Assembly: GCF_963678635.1 (NCBI RefSeq)
Contig: NC_087063.1
Location: 46,854,101-46,918,100, forward strand
Origin: Symsagittifera roscoffensis
Lineage: Eukaryota > Xenacoelomorpha > Acoela > Convolutidae
Length of the DNA stretch: 64,000 nt
Reading direction: 5' to 3'
The notes under the pieces were generated by a model, which was not told the DNA's origin, searched no databases, and worked only from the letters and a program-made list of their open reading frames with translations. Each line of letters opens with the position of its first letter. Positions within the stretch are counted from its first letter, which is position 1. Below, piece after piece: positions 52,686 through 63,980 of the stretch. Position numbers and translations under genes: made by a program.

Positions 52686-53405
52686 ATGTTCGGTGCTCTA
52701 TAATCATGTGATAGCCATCCAGGCGTACAATCTAGCGACAGATATAGCTCTGATCCATCGAATAAGTTTTTAGCCAGGCGAAAGCTCGATTGTCAACGCG
52801 CAACTTAAAGGCAGCACTTCCTAAGTAGGCTCTGTACTTTTCAACAAAAGTTATTACTGCGGGCATCTCCGCTTTCGGTGCACCATGTTTCATTGTGGTA
52901 TCGCTTAGGTCTTTGCTCTCATAAGCTATGGGTCGGAGAACACTCTTTCCATTCCATTCTTGTTCCTGATGGAGTATGCCCGAGATAGCTTACTGATGCG
53001 TCTGTGTCCAGCGCAAGTAATCCTTCCTCGGTCGGCATGCCAAGGACCGGAGCCTCGCAAAATTGGCGTTTGATGTTTTCAAAAGATACTTGAGCCTCGT
53101 CAGTCCAGCTGAACTTCTTGCCCTTATTTTGCATCAAATGCTGCATAGGGTAGATCTTGTCGGCATACCCTTTGATAAACTCTCGGTAATAATTACCGAA
53201 GCCGAGAAAACTCATCAATTGTGTGTGGGTGTTCGGTGCCTTCCATGTCAGCACTGCTTCAACCGCTTCAGGATCTGGTCTGACTCCGTGTTTGTCTCTA
53301 ACTCGACCCAGATACTTTATTGAACACCTCAGGATCTCACACTTGGAGGGTTTACATTTCAGGCCGGCCTGTTCCATGCAAGTAAAGACTTCGTCCAGTG
53401 CGTCA
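52501..53405 (-). pseudogene. Element D RT C-terminal part and RNase H
   Basis: 53,377-52,919 has the RT thumb 'CKPSKCEILRCSIKYLGR', 'LMSFLGFGNYYREFIKGYAD' and 'WTDEAQVSFENIK', then the RNase H first catalytic Asp in 'LALDTDASV'. After a shift near 52,960 it continues with 'LRPIAYESKDLSDTTMKHG' and ends with 'GYHMIIEHRTCDKHHNADSF' (the H-x-NADxxS end of Gypsy RNase H). The order fits Ty3/Gypsy. Two or more frameshifts. Confidence 0.9.
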
Positions 53406-53411
53406 TTGTGC

Positions 53412-53855
53412 GTTCATACTATAACATTTGTATCTCACGTGGTGCGAATCTCAGCTTCGTCTTGTGTAAAGTTGTATTGATGACGTGAAAGCTCTAAATC
53501 AAAATTTCATATTAGTTCAACCTTTCGTTTTACTCTTTATCTGAGCGCTGCAATTTTAGCAGCAATTCTATACTGGTATGTCAAACATTCAGTTGGATTT
53601 GTCTGCATTGTTTTTGTCTCCGAATTTTTTCTAGAAACATTCTAAAATTTAGATCAAAGAATGATGGATTTAAAGCAATGTGAAGAATTCATATGTAATT
53701 TGCTCTGTCAGGTGTTCTTCTGTTTTGAAGAAGTCGGCTGCAGAACGGAAAACTACACCTAAAACCACAAGTAATGCCCATTCGAAGAAATCAAACCAAC
53801 TGAAGCAAAAATACGTCGAAAAAATAAGCTAGTTCGAATCCAAACGGAAGGGCAA
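53412..53855. mobile_element. ~440-bp insertion splitting element D RT
   Basis: RT reads through motif C ('MCYVDDVEIATPTLEDH') down to about 53,857, then ~440 bp of AT-rich unrelated DNA intervenes before RT resumes with 'DEVFTCMEQAGLKC' at ~53,400. The insert has no ORF of note. No clear terminal repeats or target duplication are visible by eye. It post-dates the element. Confidence 0.75.
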
Positions 53856-54850
53856 ATGTGGTCCTCCAGGGTTGGTGTCGCGATCTCAACGTCATCAACG
53901 TAACACATTATGAGGTTTCCATCTTTCTTTGTTACATTTGTGGGTGCCTGGGCCATTTATCGTTGAAATGTAGCCGTCGCGTTGCAGAGTCCAAACGACA
54001 TTCTTTTTCACTAGAACAGTCCCAGTTCACATGCAAAGCCCGTTTTCTCTCGATCTTGCTTCCTGTGGGGCACTTGCCAAAACGCAGAGCCCAAATCCAA
54101 CGTCGTGAAGAATTTTGCGTCTCCCAACTTCGAGAGACTTTCATCGCTGCGAGGGACCGCTGGTATGCATCTTTTATCGTAACTGCGTTCAAATAGCGGA
54201 AATCGCAACAAAAGCTAAGTTGCCCCCTTTTTCTTAGCCAGAACCACGCCACATGCAAACGGGTACTTCGATGGCTCAATCATTTCATATTACATTAACA
54301 TCTCAATTTCTTTCCTGCATGCCTCTGATTTATGTGCGTCATTCTCCTAGCTCCCTCCCTGTGAGGAACCGAACCCTCATCTGTCTCTATCTCATGTTCT
54401 ACAAATTTGCTACAACCTATGTCGGCTTTGTGTTTTGAAAAAACGTCTGTGTTCACTCTCAAGTAGGACTGGTTTGTTAGGCGCTAATTATGTGTTTGTT
54501 GGTCTCTCAGGGAAATTCGAGCAACTAGACAGCCCATCGTTTGTCTCTGATTTCATAGAAAACTTTTTTTTAAAAGACTTCAATTCATTTATTCACTTCA
54601 ATATACATTCTTGGTTGGCATGTGATGGACACTCAGTTACTTTGAACCTCTTCAACTTCTCCGAATTTTGAGATTCTGTGTTAAGAGGCATTGTATAGCC
54701 AAGCTTGTTTCTACCTTGTATCGTCACCGATGTTGCCTGTGTGTTCAACAACACACTCACACATAGTCCGTTCTGAGTGACTGAGAAGCTTTTCCTAAAA
54801 TAGCTGAGCTCTTACTGTTTGGGTTGGGGACCAGACATACTTGTCTGTTG
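53856..54850 (-). pseudogene. Element D reverse transcriptase, N-terminal part
   Basis: 54,279-53,932 with the parallel frame 54,211-54,011 gives 'FCCDFRYLNAVTIKDAY', 'LGDAKFFTTLDLGSAFWQVP' (motif A, catalytic Asp) and 'REKTGFACELGLF'. 53,956-53,759 gives motif C YVDD. Upstream, to about 54,850, the linker 'MKSETNDGLSSCSNFPER' matches the linker of element A. Frames change at least three times. Confidence 0.88.
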
Positions 54851-55007
54851 TTACAAAGTTCATACAAATTCTTCATTCTAAACGTCGCCACTACAGCTTA
54901 ATTCGATTTCAACCTAACTTTTCGATCTAAGAAAATTGGCGGCTTTCTTGATTTATCAAGATCTTATTAAAAGGTTTCTTTTCATACTTAATCTCTGGGT
55001 CCTTGAT

Positions 55008-55852
55008 TTATCTCAACCCGTCGTTAAGGTCGATCATGACGTCAAAGTTGCGCATGAATTCGCGTCCTAGGATAGACTGATCGGATTCTTTCGAGTTTTC
55101 GACAACCAGAAAGCTCATCCAGCGATGCCTTCCTTTCAATTGCAGTGAGATGATGGGAGTCCTTCCGGTCACATAGATTGCGCCCTGATTGGCAGCAGTC
55201 AGTCTGATATTAGTCGGTATCAAATCCGACCCATTGAAGCCCATGTCAGTCCAGTTGCTTATGGGCATGACACTGACCACCGCTCCGGTGTCAAGTAGTC
55301 TTTTCACGGAGAGTTATCTGCCCTGCACGTCCATTACGTGTGCTGCTAGATCGGCTTCGCAGGCTATGAGGACTGCATCCTGCATGGCATTGTGTCCAAT
55401 TCGTCGTACCTTGAGCTCCTCTTGACCGATGTAGTTTCGGTCTACTTGGTCGCTTGCATCCCTCACGTGAGCTTTCGTGTAGATGTTTATGCCATCGACA
55501 TTCATCAGAATCGGGTATGGGCCATAGACATCTATATAATTTCGTCTACTCTCATCAGTCTCGGCCCATCTGCTGTGAGTAACGCTCTCACAGCCCTAGA
55601 ATCCAACTTAGGATCTTCTTCCCTCAAGTAATCTGCATATATATCCTGGTGTACCAGAGTGATTTCCGACGGCTCACTCAAAATCTTCAGCACCTGATTA
55701 CCTGCGACGTTTATGATTGACATTATCTTGCTCCCGTCTCTTGTCATACCGAAGGTGTTCCCTGAATTGACATTGAACTTCAAATCTCGGCTCTTGGGTT
55801 CCTGGTTGTCTTCTTCTTTCACTGTCTTTAGGGTATTCAGTTTCTCGCACAA
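55008..55852 (-). pseudogene. Element D protease region
   Basis: 55,307-55,008 carries 'LLDTGAVVSVMPISNW' (intact DTGA), 'YVTGRTPIISLQL' and 'SILGREFMRNFDVMIDLN', the flap-to-C-terminal part of a retropepsin. 55,505-55,314 and 55,852-55,532 are the preceding gag-pro segments, interrupted by a stop at 55,314 and a shift near 55,530. Confidence 0.88.
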
Positions 55853-56019
55853 CTCCGTTTTTTCCAGTTCAGACCTTACTCATTGTTCAACTTCTCTCGT
55901 AACTAACTCTTGTTAAACCTTCTGTAGTGCGGTCCGAGCCGCTAGGCCATAATCTACCTTCAGTGCATTAGCTGGTGCAGCTTCCAATCTCGAGTCGATC
56001 GCGTCATCCGGCAAGGTCT

Positions 56020-57393
56020 TTACCTTCTTAGTTGTGAAGGTGACACTTCCTTCTTCCGCGACTCAGCCTTGTTCATCAGGCGTGCTCGACTAGCCTTCAC
56101 ACCCGAAAGCGCCTCTTCGTGGTGGGGATGCTTCGCGTCTGCTACTGCATCCCAAAACTGAGTGCATTCCGATTCGAAATGCCTTTCCAGATTGCAAAAG
56201 AAACATCTTAGTTCATGTTTCAATAAGAGTCCTCTCACATATTCTTCGTGGTCCTCGTCACTTGCGTTCACGTCGTCAAGGAAGTAACCAATCGCTTTCA
56301 TATTTTGTTTATAATTAAAAAAAGCTGAGACGTGATGGTCCAGCGAACGACAATTATCGCATGACCTCCTTTTGTCCATTTCATCACGAGGCTGATACCA
56401 ACCAGAACTTGTGCCGGTGTTCATTCCACAGTAGTTGCCGTAATTGTTGAAAGAATTCTGAGCCCTCGGCTTTATGAGCAGTTACTCACGCGATTTGATG
56501 CGCAAATCATCGGGCTTAGGCACGGAGTCCGCTGACAAGGTAAAGTGGGTGGCTATTATGGTTTTCAGTTTATTTTTCTTTACTCCGTCCATGAACTTCG
56601 AGGATATGACAAACTTCCTTTCTGAGATTCTCTCGTCAGGATTACTTCTCCTTCTGAGCAGTTCAAGGTCATCCAAAAATTTCAGCCTCTTCTCAAGTTT
56701 CAGCGTCGCCTGATGCCCCTGCACGCCCGAGCCGACACCCTTCGCCATCACAGAATTTGGGGCTGTGCCTTCTAAGTTGCTCGTCGGTGCGCTACATTCC
56801 TGTTTCTTCGACAGGTTTTCTTCCTCAAAGTGCAATTTCATAACCTCTATCTAAGTTTCAAAGCAGCCATCGGACTCATCTTTGTACGACTTCGTCTTCT
56901 TGAGTATCCTTCGTGATCGTTCTCCTCTCTCAGTGGACTTCGAGAGTTACGTAATAAACGTCTCGAGAGACCTGTTCAATGATTCAAACATTGATGCGTA
57001 CATCGTAGTATCATGCGAAGCGGTGGTCAAATCTGGAACCGATCTGACATGCGGCACTGTGGGCAAACGTGCCTCCGATAGGGCTTCCGCCTCTGGCGTG
57101 ATTGGATGCGTCCAACCTGCTCTCGACGGGGCTGCCATAGGTTTCTCCCTTTGGTTAGGCTCAAAAATTGTTCTCGATCTCGGGGGAGCCACTGCATGTC
57201 TAGGGGCTCTGAATCCATCAGCAGTCTGACGCGAGTTCTTCCTTGGGCCGGAGTGATTTGCTCGGTTGCTGCTGCTCAAGAGTTGAAACTTCAGCATCAT
57301 GAGATCAGGCTTGACATCAAATCTTTTCTCCAAGCTAGTCATTGTTTGAGCATGGTCGTTCAACAGTCGCTCGAGCTCTTGTGTCAGTATCAC
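56020..57393 (-). pseudogene. Element D gag
   Basis: Three pieces in one register: 57,393-56,947 (N-terminal, ending 'FESLNRSLETFIT', matching 'FEPLNRSLETFLT' in element A), 56,841-56,482 (capsid-like, 'FVISSKFMDGVKKNKLKT') and 56,424-56,020 (nucleocapsid). The first zinc knuckle has lost its last cysteine ('CDNCRSLDHHVSAFF'); the second, 'CFFCNLERHFESEC', is intact. Compared with A there is a deletion in the capsid near 56,745. Non-functional. Confidence 0.88.
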
Positions 57394-57576
57394 TTGACCG
57401 CTGCAGATGTATCAAATCTAAATTAAACAATGCTTTTTGAAAAAAGCACTTTACCGCTGTAAATGTAAAATTAAACAATTTTTTTGTAAAATAGCAGTGA
57501 TGGCTTCAATGATGGCTAAAATGAAAAAGACCTCCCTCAATTGGAACACTCCAAATGAATCAAGTCCAGGACGCCC

Positions 57577-57865
57577 CAAGTGAGTGTCTCTTTGCTACTG
57601 CTTTCACCAAAGTTTTCTTCAATGTGTCCTGCGATTGCCCGAGCTTTCCTACTAAGTAGCTCAAGACAACCTCTGATCGAGAATATTTAGAATCTAAGCA
57701 AAAGCTCTCCCGCACTCGGACAGTTCCAAGTGCACGAGAGTAGGAAACAATTTTTCTTCTCAAGTGAGTGTGTCTGACCTAATACAATCACCGAGGTCTT
57801 CTTCCATATGTCCCCGGATCGCACGAGCCTTCCTACTAAGTAGCTCAAGGCAATCACAACCAAAA
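57577..57865. repeat. ~185-bp direct repeat in element D leader
   Basis: 'CAAGTGAGTGT' then 'CGAGC(T/C)TTCCTACTAAGTAGC' occurs at about 57,577-57,660 and again at 57,761-57,845 in the same order. Non-coding. Confidence 0.75.
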
Positions 57866-59300
57866 TAATAATTTTAAATTTTGTTCAGGTACTTCTGATG
57901 AACCCGATCTAGAATCTAAAGTTGATCGCGAATCTCCGGGTCAACTGGTCTCTCCACTCCTTATACACACTCCCCGTAGGTAATTGACCTTTTATTTCAT
58001 TTTCAAAGGAGCGCTTAAATGATCTAATTAGCCTCGGAGGGACCGTTTGATTTTCACTAAGGAGGGTTACTAAAGGGCTTAGCGCGCTCCGGAGGGTAAC
58101 TTCGGAGGGTTCCCTGAAATTTCCAAATTTTCATTCTTTTGCCTCCAAGGAGTCTCCGACCAGTGTCAAAATGAATCACAATAGGCTAAATTTACTCTGG
58201 GGTTTTATTTGAACTACTTTGGAGGGTCCCTCAAAAAATTTTCACTAAGCAGGGTTGTTAAGGGGCCTAACAGTCTCCGGAGGGTTTTTTCGGAGAGTTC
58301 CAAAAAATCACGAAATCAAATGCTCTCGTCGATTGCGGTCTAACTTACTTAGAACAAGGTTAGTTCAACCGGTCAACCTACCTTGTGGGATAAAAATGGG
58401 GTATTATGAAACTCTCCGTCGCTCGGAGGGTTACCTAAAATTTGGACCCTCCAAACTGATAAATTCTAAAAAAAAATGCTCTTTCCTGAAACTATCAACC
58501 ACAAAACGGTTGAAGGTCAGAAAAGTGATATAAAAAACGTCGTTTTATTGTACCAAAATTGTTGCGATCGGTTTATTAGTCTATGAGAAATCAGCAAAAA
58601 TGCGGTTGCTAAATTGTCCGTTTTTCACTACTTCTATAGGTTTTCAGAGACTTTTTTTCGCAATTCTTGCTGAAAATGCTTAAAACTACTTGAAATGAGC
58701 GCAGTAGCCCTGTACAGTACTGGAAAAATGCCAAAAACCCTGCCAAAAATGGTTTAGAAACAAAAATTTGGCCAAAGTTATCCGATTTGGACCCTCCGAT
58801 TCCTTCCTTTTCCGATCTTTAAGTCTATCTCTATCTACGGAGTTTTTCGGAGGGTTATATAAAAACTGTTCTAGTAAGTGAGCTCTCGTTATGCTAGCAA
58901 ACTCCTAGTGCAAAAGTTTTCATCGCTTTACCTCTAAAAACTCAAAAATTCAATCCTGAAAACGTAGAGGAAATTCGGAAAATTACTAAAAATTTTGATC
59001 TATTTTTTCCGCTTAGTTTCGATTTTTAGGGGTTCTGAACTACGTAGTAGCTCACTGCTTAGAACCTTTTTATTTTTCGGAAAAACTCGGATATTCAAAA
59101 ATCTGGGGTTATTTTAGGTCGAAAATCGGTATTTTTCAACAAAATTAGGGTGTTTTTTGGGTCTAAATGGGAGATAGGTAATATATAATTAGGGAAATAA
59201 CCTATTAGTAGTCGTTAATCAATAATTTTATACCCTACTGTACACAAAAATATCCAAATTAAGACCCTCAACTCGGTCGTTAGTAATCGATGGAGGGTAC
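57866..59300 (-). other. Element D leader with dispersed GGAGGG motifs
   Basis: No gene. TCGGAGGGT, CCGGAGGGT and TTGGAGGGTCCC motifs recur at about 58,028, 58,060, 58,090, 58,105, 58,210, 58,275 and 58,425. Forms in the opposite direction (GGACCCTCC) occur near 58,444 and 58,790. These echo the CCCTCCGG motif of element A's leader but are less regular. Confidence 0.6.
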
Positions 59301-60361
59301 AATCGGACCGAGCCAATTGGGTCACCCATCACCTAAGTTTATTGAAGTATTACTCGAACGATACTAAAATTGTGCTAACGATACCCTACAGTCGTTGTGG
59401 ATGTTGTCCCTGTTGCGTCTTGAACACGTCTGTCAGCTTGCAACTCTACCCTCCAGTCACCGGCAAAATTATCATTAACGTGCTTAAATACTCAAACAAC
59501 ACTCAAGGGAGGGTATCCAACCCTTCACCAAAACACACAATCTTTCTATCAGAAATGATATGAATCAATCTGAAACAACAACAAATAGGAAGGTCAGATC
59601 ACATCTCGTCCGGAAATAACATATAAACTGTCACTTTGTGTTTTTTACTGTTTTTGGTAGACTCGCGTCATCATCCAGGTCCAACGTGATATCCGCCGTC
59701 ACCAACAACCAAAACACTCGAACTTTCGATCAGTAATGATATAAATCAATCTGAAACAATAACAAATAGGAAATTCAGGTCACATCTCGTCCGGAAATTT
59801 TATATAAACTGTCATTTTTTGTTTTTTACTGTTTTTGTTCATTTTTGAGTTTTTCTACTGTTTTTTTTTTGTACTTTTTCCTTTTCAAGTAACTGTTTTT
59901 GTGGTTTTTTCTTGGTTATACACTATTTTTGTTTGATTTCACGCTTTCTCTTTAATTGTTTTTGGTCCCAGTGCCTCGGGATGAGCGGGCTCATGACTTC
60001 CCACCTAACCCTCCGATCCCGGGAGTTTTCGGTCTTAACTAGGTTATTTTCCTAGGTCGTAGCCAGTTATTTTTCTGGTCTGTTATGTTCATCCATCAGC
60101 CAAACGACTTTCGATCAGCTTTCGTTTACATGCGAAAATATCCACATAGCTGTCTCGGATCCCCAGACCTTGTGATTACTTTTAAAAAGACGGCTAGAAA
60201 ACCATAATTTATTAGTTTTTTTAGTGACAGTTATATACTAATTCCATTGGAGATGGATTGACTCTTTCCTCGACTCTAACTTCTCATGCTCTGAAATGCT
60301 AAACAATATTGGAGTTAATTTATCGTTCATGGCATTACAGTAGCTAAAATATGTATTCAAA
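59301..60361 (-). other. LTR-like DNA, right flank of element D (5' LTR candidate, truncated)
   Basis: Blocks match element A in order (59,385 with 7,166; 59,479 with 7,332; 59,590 with 7,470; 60,030 with 7,682). 60,075-60,360 matches 35,160-35,440. Similarity stops abruptly at about 60,361. 59,515-59,650 is repeated at 59,703-59,835, with a piece of accessory ORF between the copies. Confidence 0.6.
59659..59702 (-). pseudogene. Fragment of accessory ORF captured in the LTR/leader
   Basis: The minus strand encodes 'VTADITLDLDDDAS', a close relative of 'VTADVVLELDDDGS' in the accessory ORF at 38,117-38,160. The DNA also matches at about 34 of 43 positions by eye. It sits exactly between two copies of a leader segment, as a template switch would leave it. 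Confidence 0.7.
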
Positions 60362-60399
60362 TTTTTTCAGCAGGGGTTAAATTTGAGAAGCGAAAAATT

Positions 60400-62450
60400 T
60401 AATTTGAAAAATTGATTTTTAAACGTTTAAGAATTTTTTTCAAACTTCAAATCGATTGATTGAGCCACGAACGGTTTTCCAGCTAAAAAGTTGCCTAAAA
60501 TCTTCACAAATTATCAGGCACGAATTGTGTTCAGATTGAATGTTTTAATAACCAGATTGATGCCGTCAGTGAAGTTTCATCTCATTGATCAACATTCGAA
60601 ACTATCTGTGTTCTTTTGAAAAATAAAACTAGTAAGAAGACCCCAATTGTTTTTTAACTGAACTGTTTACATTCAGGATGAAATTAAAATTTTTTTCAAT
60701 TTCATCTATCTTGACTTCGCCACAAACAGTTATCCGGCCAAAATACTATCTGAGAGTCTTAAAACAACGTCTCAGGCACATAAAAATTCCTTTTTTGTGG
60801 TTTCATAACAAGATAAATGCTGTCAGTGAAGTTTCATCTCATTGAACGATGTGATATGTTTGAGAGTATTAGTATTCATTCCAAAATTGAAGATCGCAAA
60901 TTGAGCAAAAATGTTTTACGAGGAGTTCACATTTTGAGCTTCATAAAATCAATAGATGATGAAAAAATCAAAAATCCCTAACCTCAAAACAAAAAAAATC
61001 TGCTCAACCTCAATTTACCCATTTTTTAAAAGCTGCATTTCGATGAATCAGGAGTAGTTGGAAAGCTCTTTTTATTGGTTAACCGTGGAATTTGTGAAAG
61101 ATGTGTAGTTAAAATGTTTAATAGCTAACCAAAGGCTATATCTTCGACAAAATTCAATTTTTTTGAAAATTTTCAGTTTTCTTGTGAAATTTCGTCATTA
61201 TTGCTGTAGCCACATTTAGTTTCAAGCTAAAAATTTATTGGTGATTTTTCTAAGGTGCATTAGACTCATATGGGGATCGTTTTTCATAGGGTTGATTATC
61301 AGAATAAACCTGTCAGTGAATTTTAATCTCTTTGAACATGCTCGAGAGAATCAGTGTTCACTCCAAAATTGAAGATCATAAAACGACTCTTATTTTTTTT
61401 ACTCATTGAGGTTGTCTCATACAGTCTATGAGGGGTTCACATACACAGTTTTAGCTGCATGAGTCCAATAGATGATGGAAAGCCTTAGCATTGAAAAAAA
61501 AATTGGTCCAACTTCAATTTACTCAATTTTTAAATGTTGCATTATGATGAACAGGGAATCTTTGGTAAGGCAATTTTATTAGTTAGACGTGGAAATTAAA
61601 AAAAAAACATACAGTGAAAACGTTTTATAGCTAATCAAAGGCTAAATGTTCGCCAAAGTTTGATTTTTTTTGAAAAATTTCAACAATCTTGTCAAACTTC
61701 ATCATACTTGGTTTAGCCACCTATAGTTTGAAGCTAAAAGTTTATCTGAGACTTTTTTAAAGTGTATGAGATTTCTATGCGAATAGTTTTTTATAGGTTT
61801 GTTGGTCAGAGTAAATCCGTCAGTGAAGTTTAATCTCAGTGAAGAACAAGGAGTCATTGAAAAACCCTCATTAGTGCCTAAATGTGGAAGACAAACAGAA
61901 TTCTTATTTTTAGTATACTATAGCTGACCAAAGGCTAATTCTCAGCCAAAATTCAACTTTTCGAAAAAAATGGTTTTTCAATTTTCATAGTTTTCAAGCA
62001 AGCAAATTGTTTTCATGCATAATTTTTGATCTGAAACACTTCCAAAGTGTAGTAGACATATATGAGGACCCGTTTAACTGCTTTCATGTCCAGATTGAAT
62101 GGATCAATGAAGTTTCATCTAATTGAACGTTTTTTGGATTATATCAGTTTTCACTACAAAATTGAAGCTCGTAATTTGACCCAAAAAAGTTTATTTCAAT
62201 TTTTTCTTTTTTGGAGATATATTATACAACTCATGGAGTTCACATGAAAAATTTCATAATTAAATGTCAAATGGGTGATGAGAAAATTAAAAGTGAGCCG
62301 AAAGAGAGCAGAAAAGGCCCCACACCCAAAAATTTCACCTAAGCTTAAATTTGAGTTTCTCAAGTTCTAGAAATCGCATTTTAACAAATAAGTGCTTGCT
62401 GGAAAGATGTTTCCAATTAGTAGACGTAGGGCGTGTCTGATTTCTAAAAA
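60400..62450. repeat. Diverged long-unit repeat, about five units
   Basis: Each unit has a 'GCCAC(G/A)AA.A.TT...' block, a block with 'AAAGTGTA.TAGAC.TATATG.GGA', then 'CCGTCAGTGAAGTTTCATCTCATTGAAC' (variants at 60,566, 60,822, 61,308, 61,815 and 62,095), then 'TCACTCCAAAATTGAAGATC'. Spacing is 250-500 bp. No ORF of interest; an old satellite or clustered element. Confidence 0.7.
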
Positions 62451-63756
62451 ACTCAGCATTGAAAACAATCAAGGGCTAAACATTTTCTCTGCCAAAAAGT
62501 GTCATCTCTAGGGCTAAAAACTAAAGTTGTGGAAAATAACTCCAAAATTATTTGAATAAAAGAAATAACATTACCATCGTGTTCCTTGTTCAAAATAGGG
62601 CCTAGACATGATATTATTAGAGGTCATTTTTCTTTAGTAATTTATTTGTCAATTCTTTCGAATCTGAATCACCTCGATCAAAGTCGGATTGTTAGAGTAA
62701 CTACACTTTATTGTAGATTTTTGATTTAGGGTTGGAAAGTTAGCCCTAAAAACTTTTTTTAGTCCAGTTGGTTAATTTAGCTCGAGAAACCACTAGAATC
62801 GTTGAGTTCTCAAAAATTCATCTTAACTCAAAAATTGATACATATTTAGAAACGACATGAGCAGGGCTTTCCAAAAAAAATAAAAATATTGCCCAAGAAC
62901 ACCTGTTTTGACCCTTTTTCTGCAAACCATAAATTGACCCAAACTGACATTTGCTTGGCACCAAATTTTTTTAGACCGTTTTTTTTTCAGTTTTTTTCCA
63001 ATAGGTTGTCTTAAAGTTGTGTCTTATTGCTAAAAATTGAAATCCCAAGTCTCTCAGACACCGGGAACCTTTTTGAGCCGATGCAAAAACACGAGGGTCG
63101 GCACTTACCAAAAAATGACACGGCCAGGCTTAAAACCCGTTGTCAAAAAAGAGTCTAACTTTCAGTTTGTGCAAAAAAAAGTTTGAGTTCGAAATTCGGC
63201 ATCTCCATCACTAGGGGGTAACACCTGTTGTCGTGGAAAAATTTACAGAGTTTTATTTGTATTAGAAAAGTTTGCGAAATATTGAAGATTATTGAAATTT
63301 GTTTACGTCCACTCCCTCGCTTTCGCATACTTGAACGAAAGTTTTCTAGCTCGCCAATTCAATCCAAAAATTAAGCAGATGTATTCAGCCAATGTGAGAC
63401 GAGACAAATTCACTGTTTTCCACTTGGTTTACTGCGACTTAAGTGTATTATTTGGCTCAATTTTCGACCAATATTAAATCGAGATGTATTATTCTTGTTA
63501 AATTTATGGGAGAATTTATGGTAGAAAAATAAGATTGACATTCGCCAGCATCGGTGAGTGTATGCTATTTTGATCAATTGATTTTAAGTATAATAACTAC
63601 AAAGCCAACCTTATCGCCTTAGCAATAGAAACCAACCAAAATAGTAACCAGAACTCTGGATCTGTAGATCAATTTTTATTCCGCTGAGTATTATAAAAAT
63701 TGATATATATATATAATTCGTTGACTTTCTTCACACCATTTTTTATTCTCAAAATT
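62451..63756. other. AT-rich region, no feature seen
   Basis: No gene, RNA or clear repeat recognised. A 61-residue ORF at 63,292-63,477 has no family resemblance that I can see. Confidence 0.5.
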
Positions 63757-63980
63757 TGAAATAGAAAGCTTCAATTTTCGAATTTATTTACGCCCCCATC
63801 CCTCTTTCTGGAAGCTTTGAATTTGGAAATACGAAGCTTTGAATTTCGAGTTTCTTTACTCCAACCACCACCCTTTTCGGAAGCTCAAATGTATTTTGGA
63901 ATAGGTAGCTTTGAATTTCGAGTTTTTTACGCCCGCGATCCCTCCTTCCGGAAGCTCAAGTGTTTGAAAATCTTTGTTTC
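63757..63980. repeat. Three ~70-75-bp tandem repeats
   Basis: 'AGCTT(T/C)GAATTTCGAGTTT.TTTACGCC' then 'CCCTC(C/T)TTC.GGAAGCT' recurs starting at about 63,766, 63,834 and 63,907. The units are diverged by several substitutions. Confidence 0.8.

Larger units (their letters stand above)
35070..60361 (-). mobile_element. Putative giant Gypsy-type element D with accessory module
   Basis: Minus-strand order: LTR/leader-like DNA (60.36-57.4 kb), gag, protease, RT, RNase H, linker, integrase (57.4-50.1 kb), macro-domain-like ORF (49.3-48.8 kb), accessory ORFs including an SGNH-like domain (48.5-36.75 kb), then LTR-like DNA (36.0-35.07 kb). 35,160-35,440 and 60,075-60,360 are about 90% alike by eye and in the same orientation, as LTRs would be. 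The right one is truncated at about 60,361. Without the internal duplication the element would be near 20 kb, well above the usual Gypsy size. Alternatively the accessory block is an independent element next to a Gypsy copy. The flanking repeats and the captured fragment at 59,659 favour one element. Confidence 0.55.
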
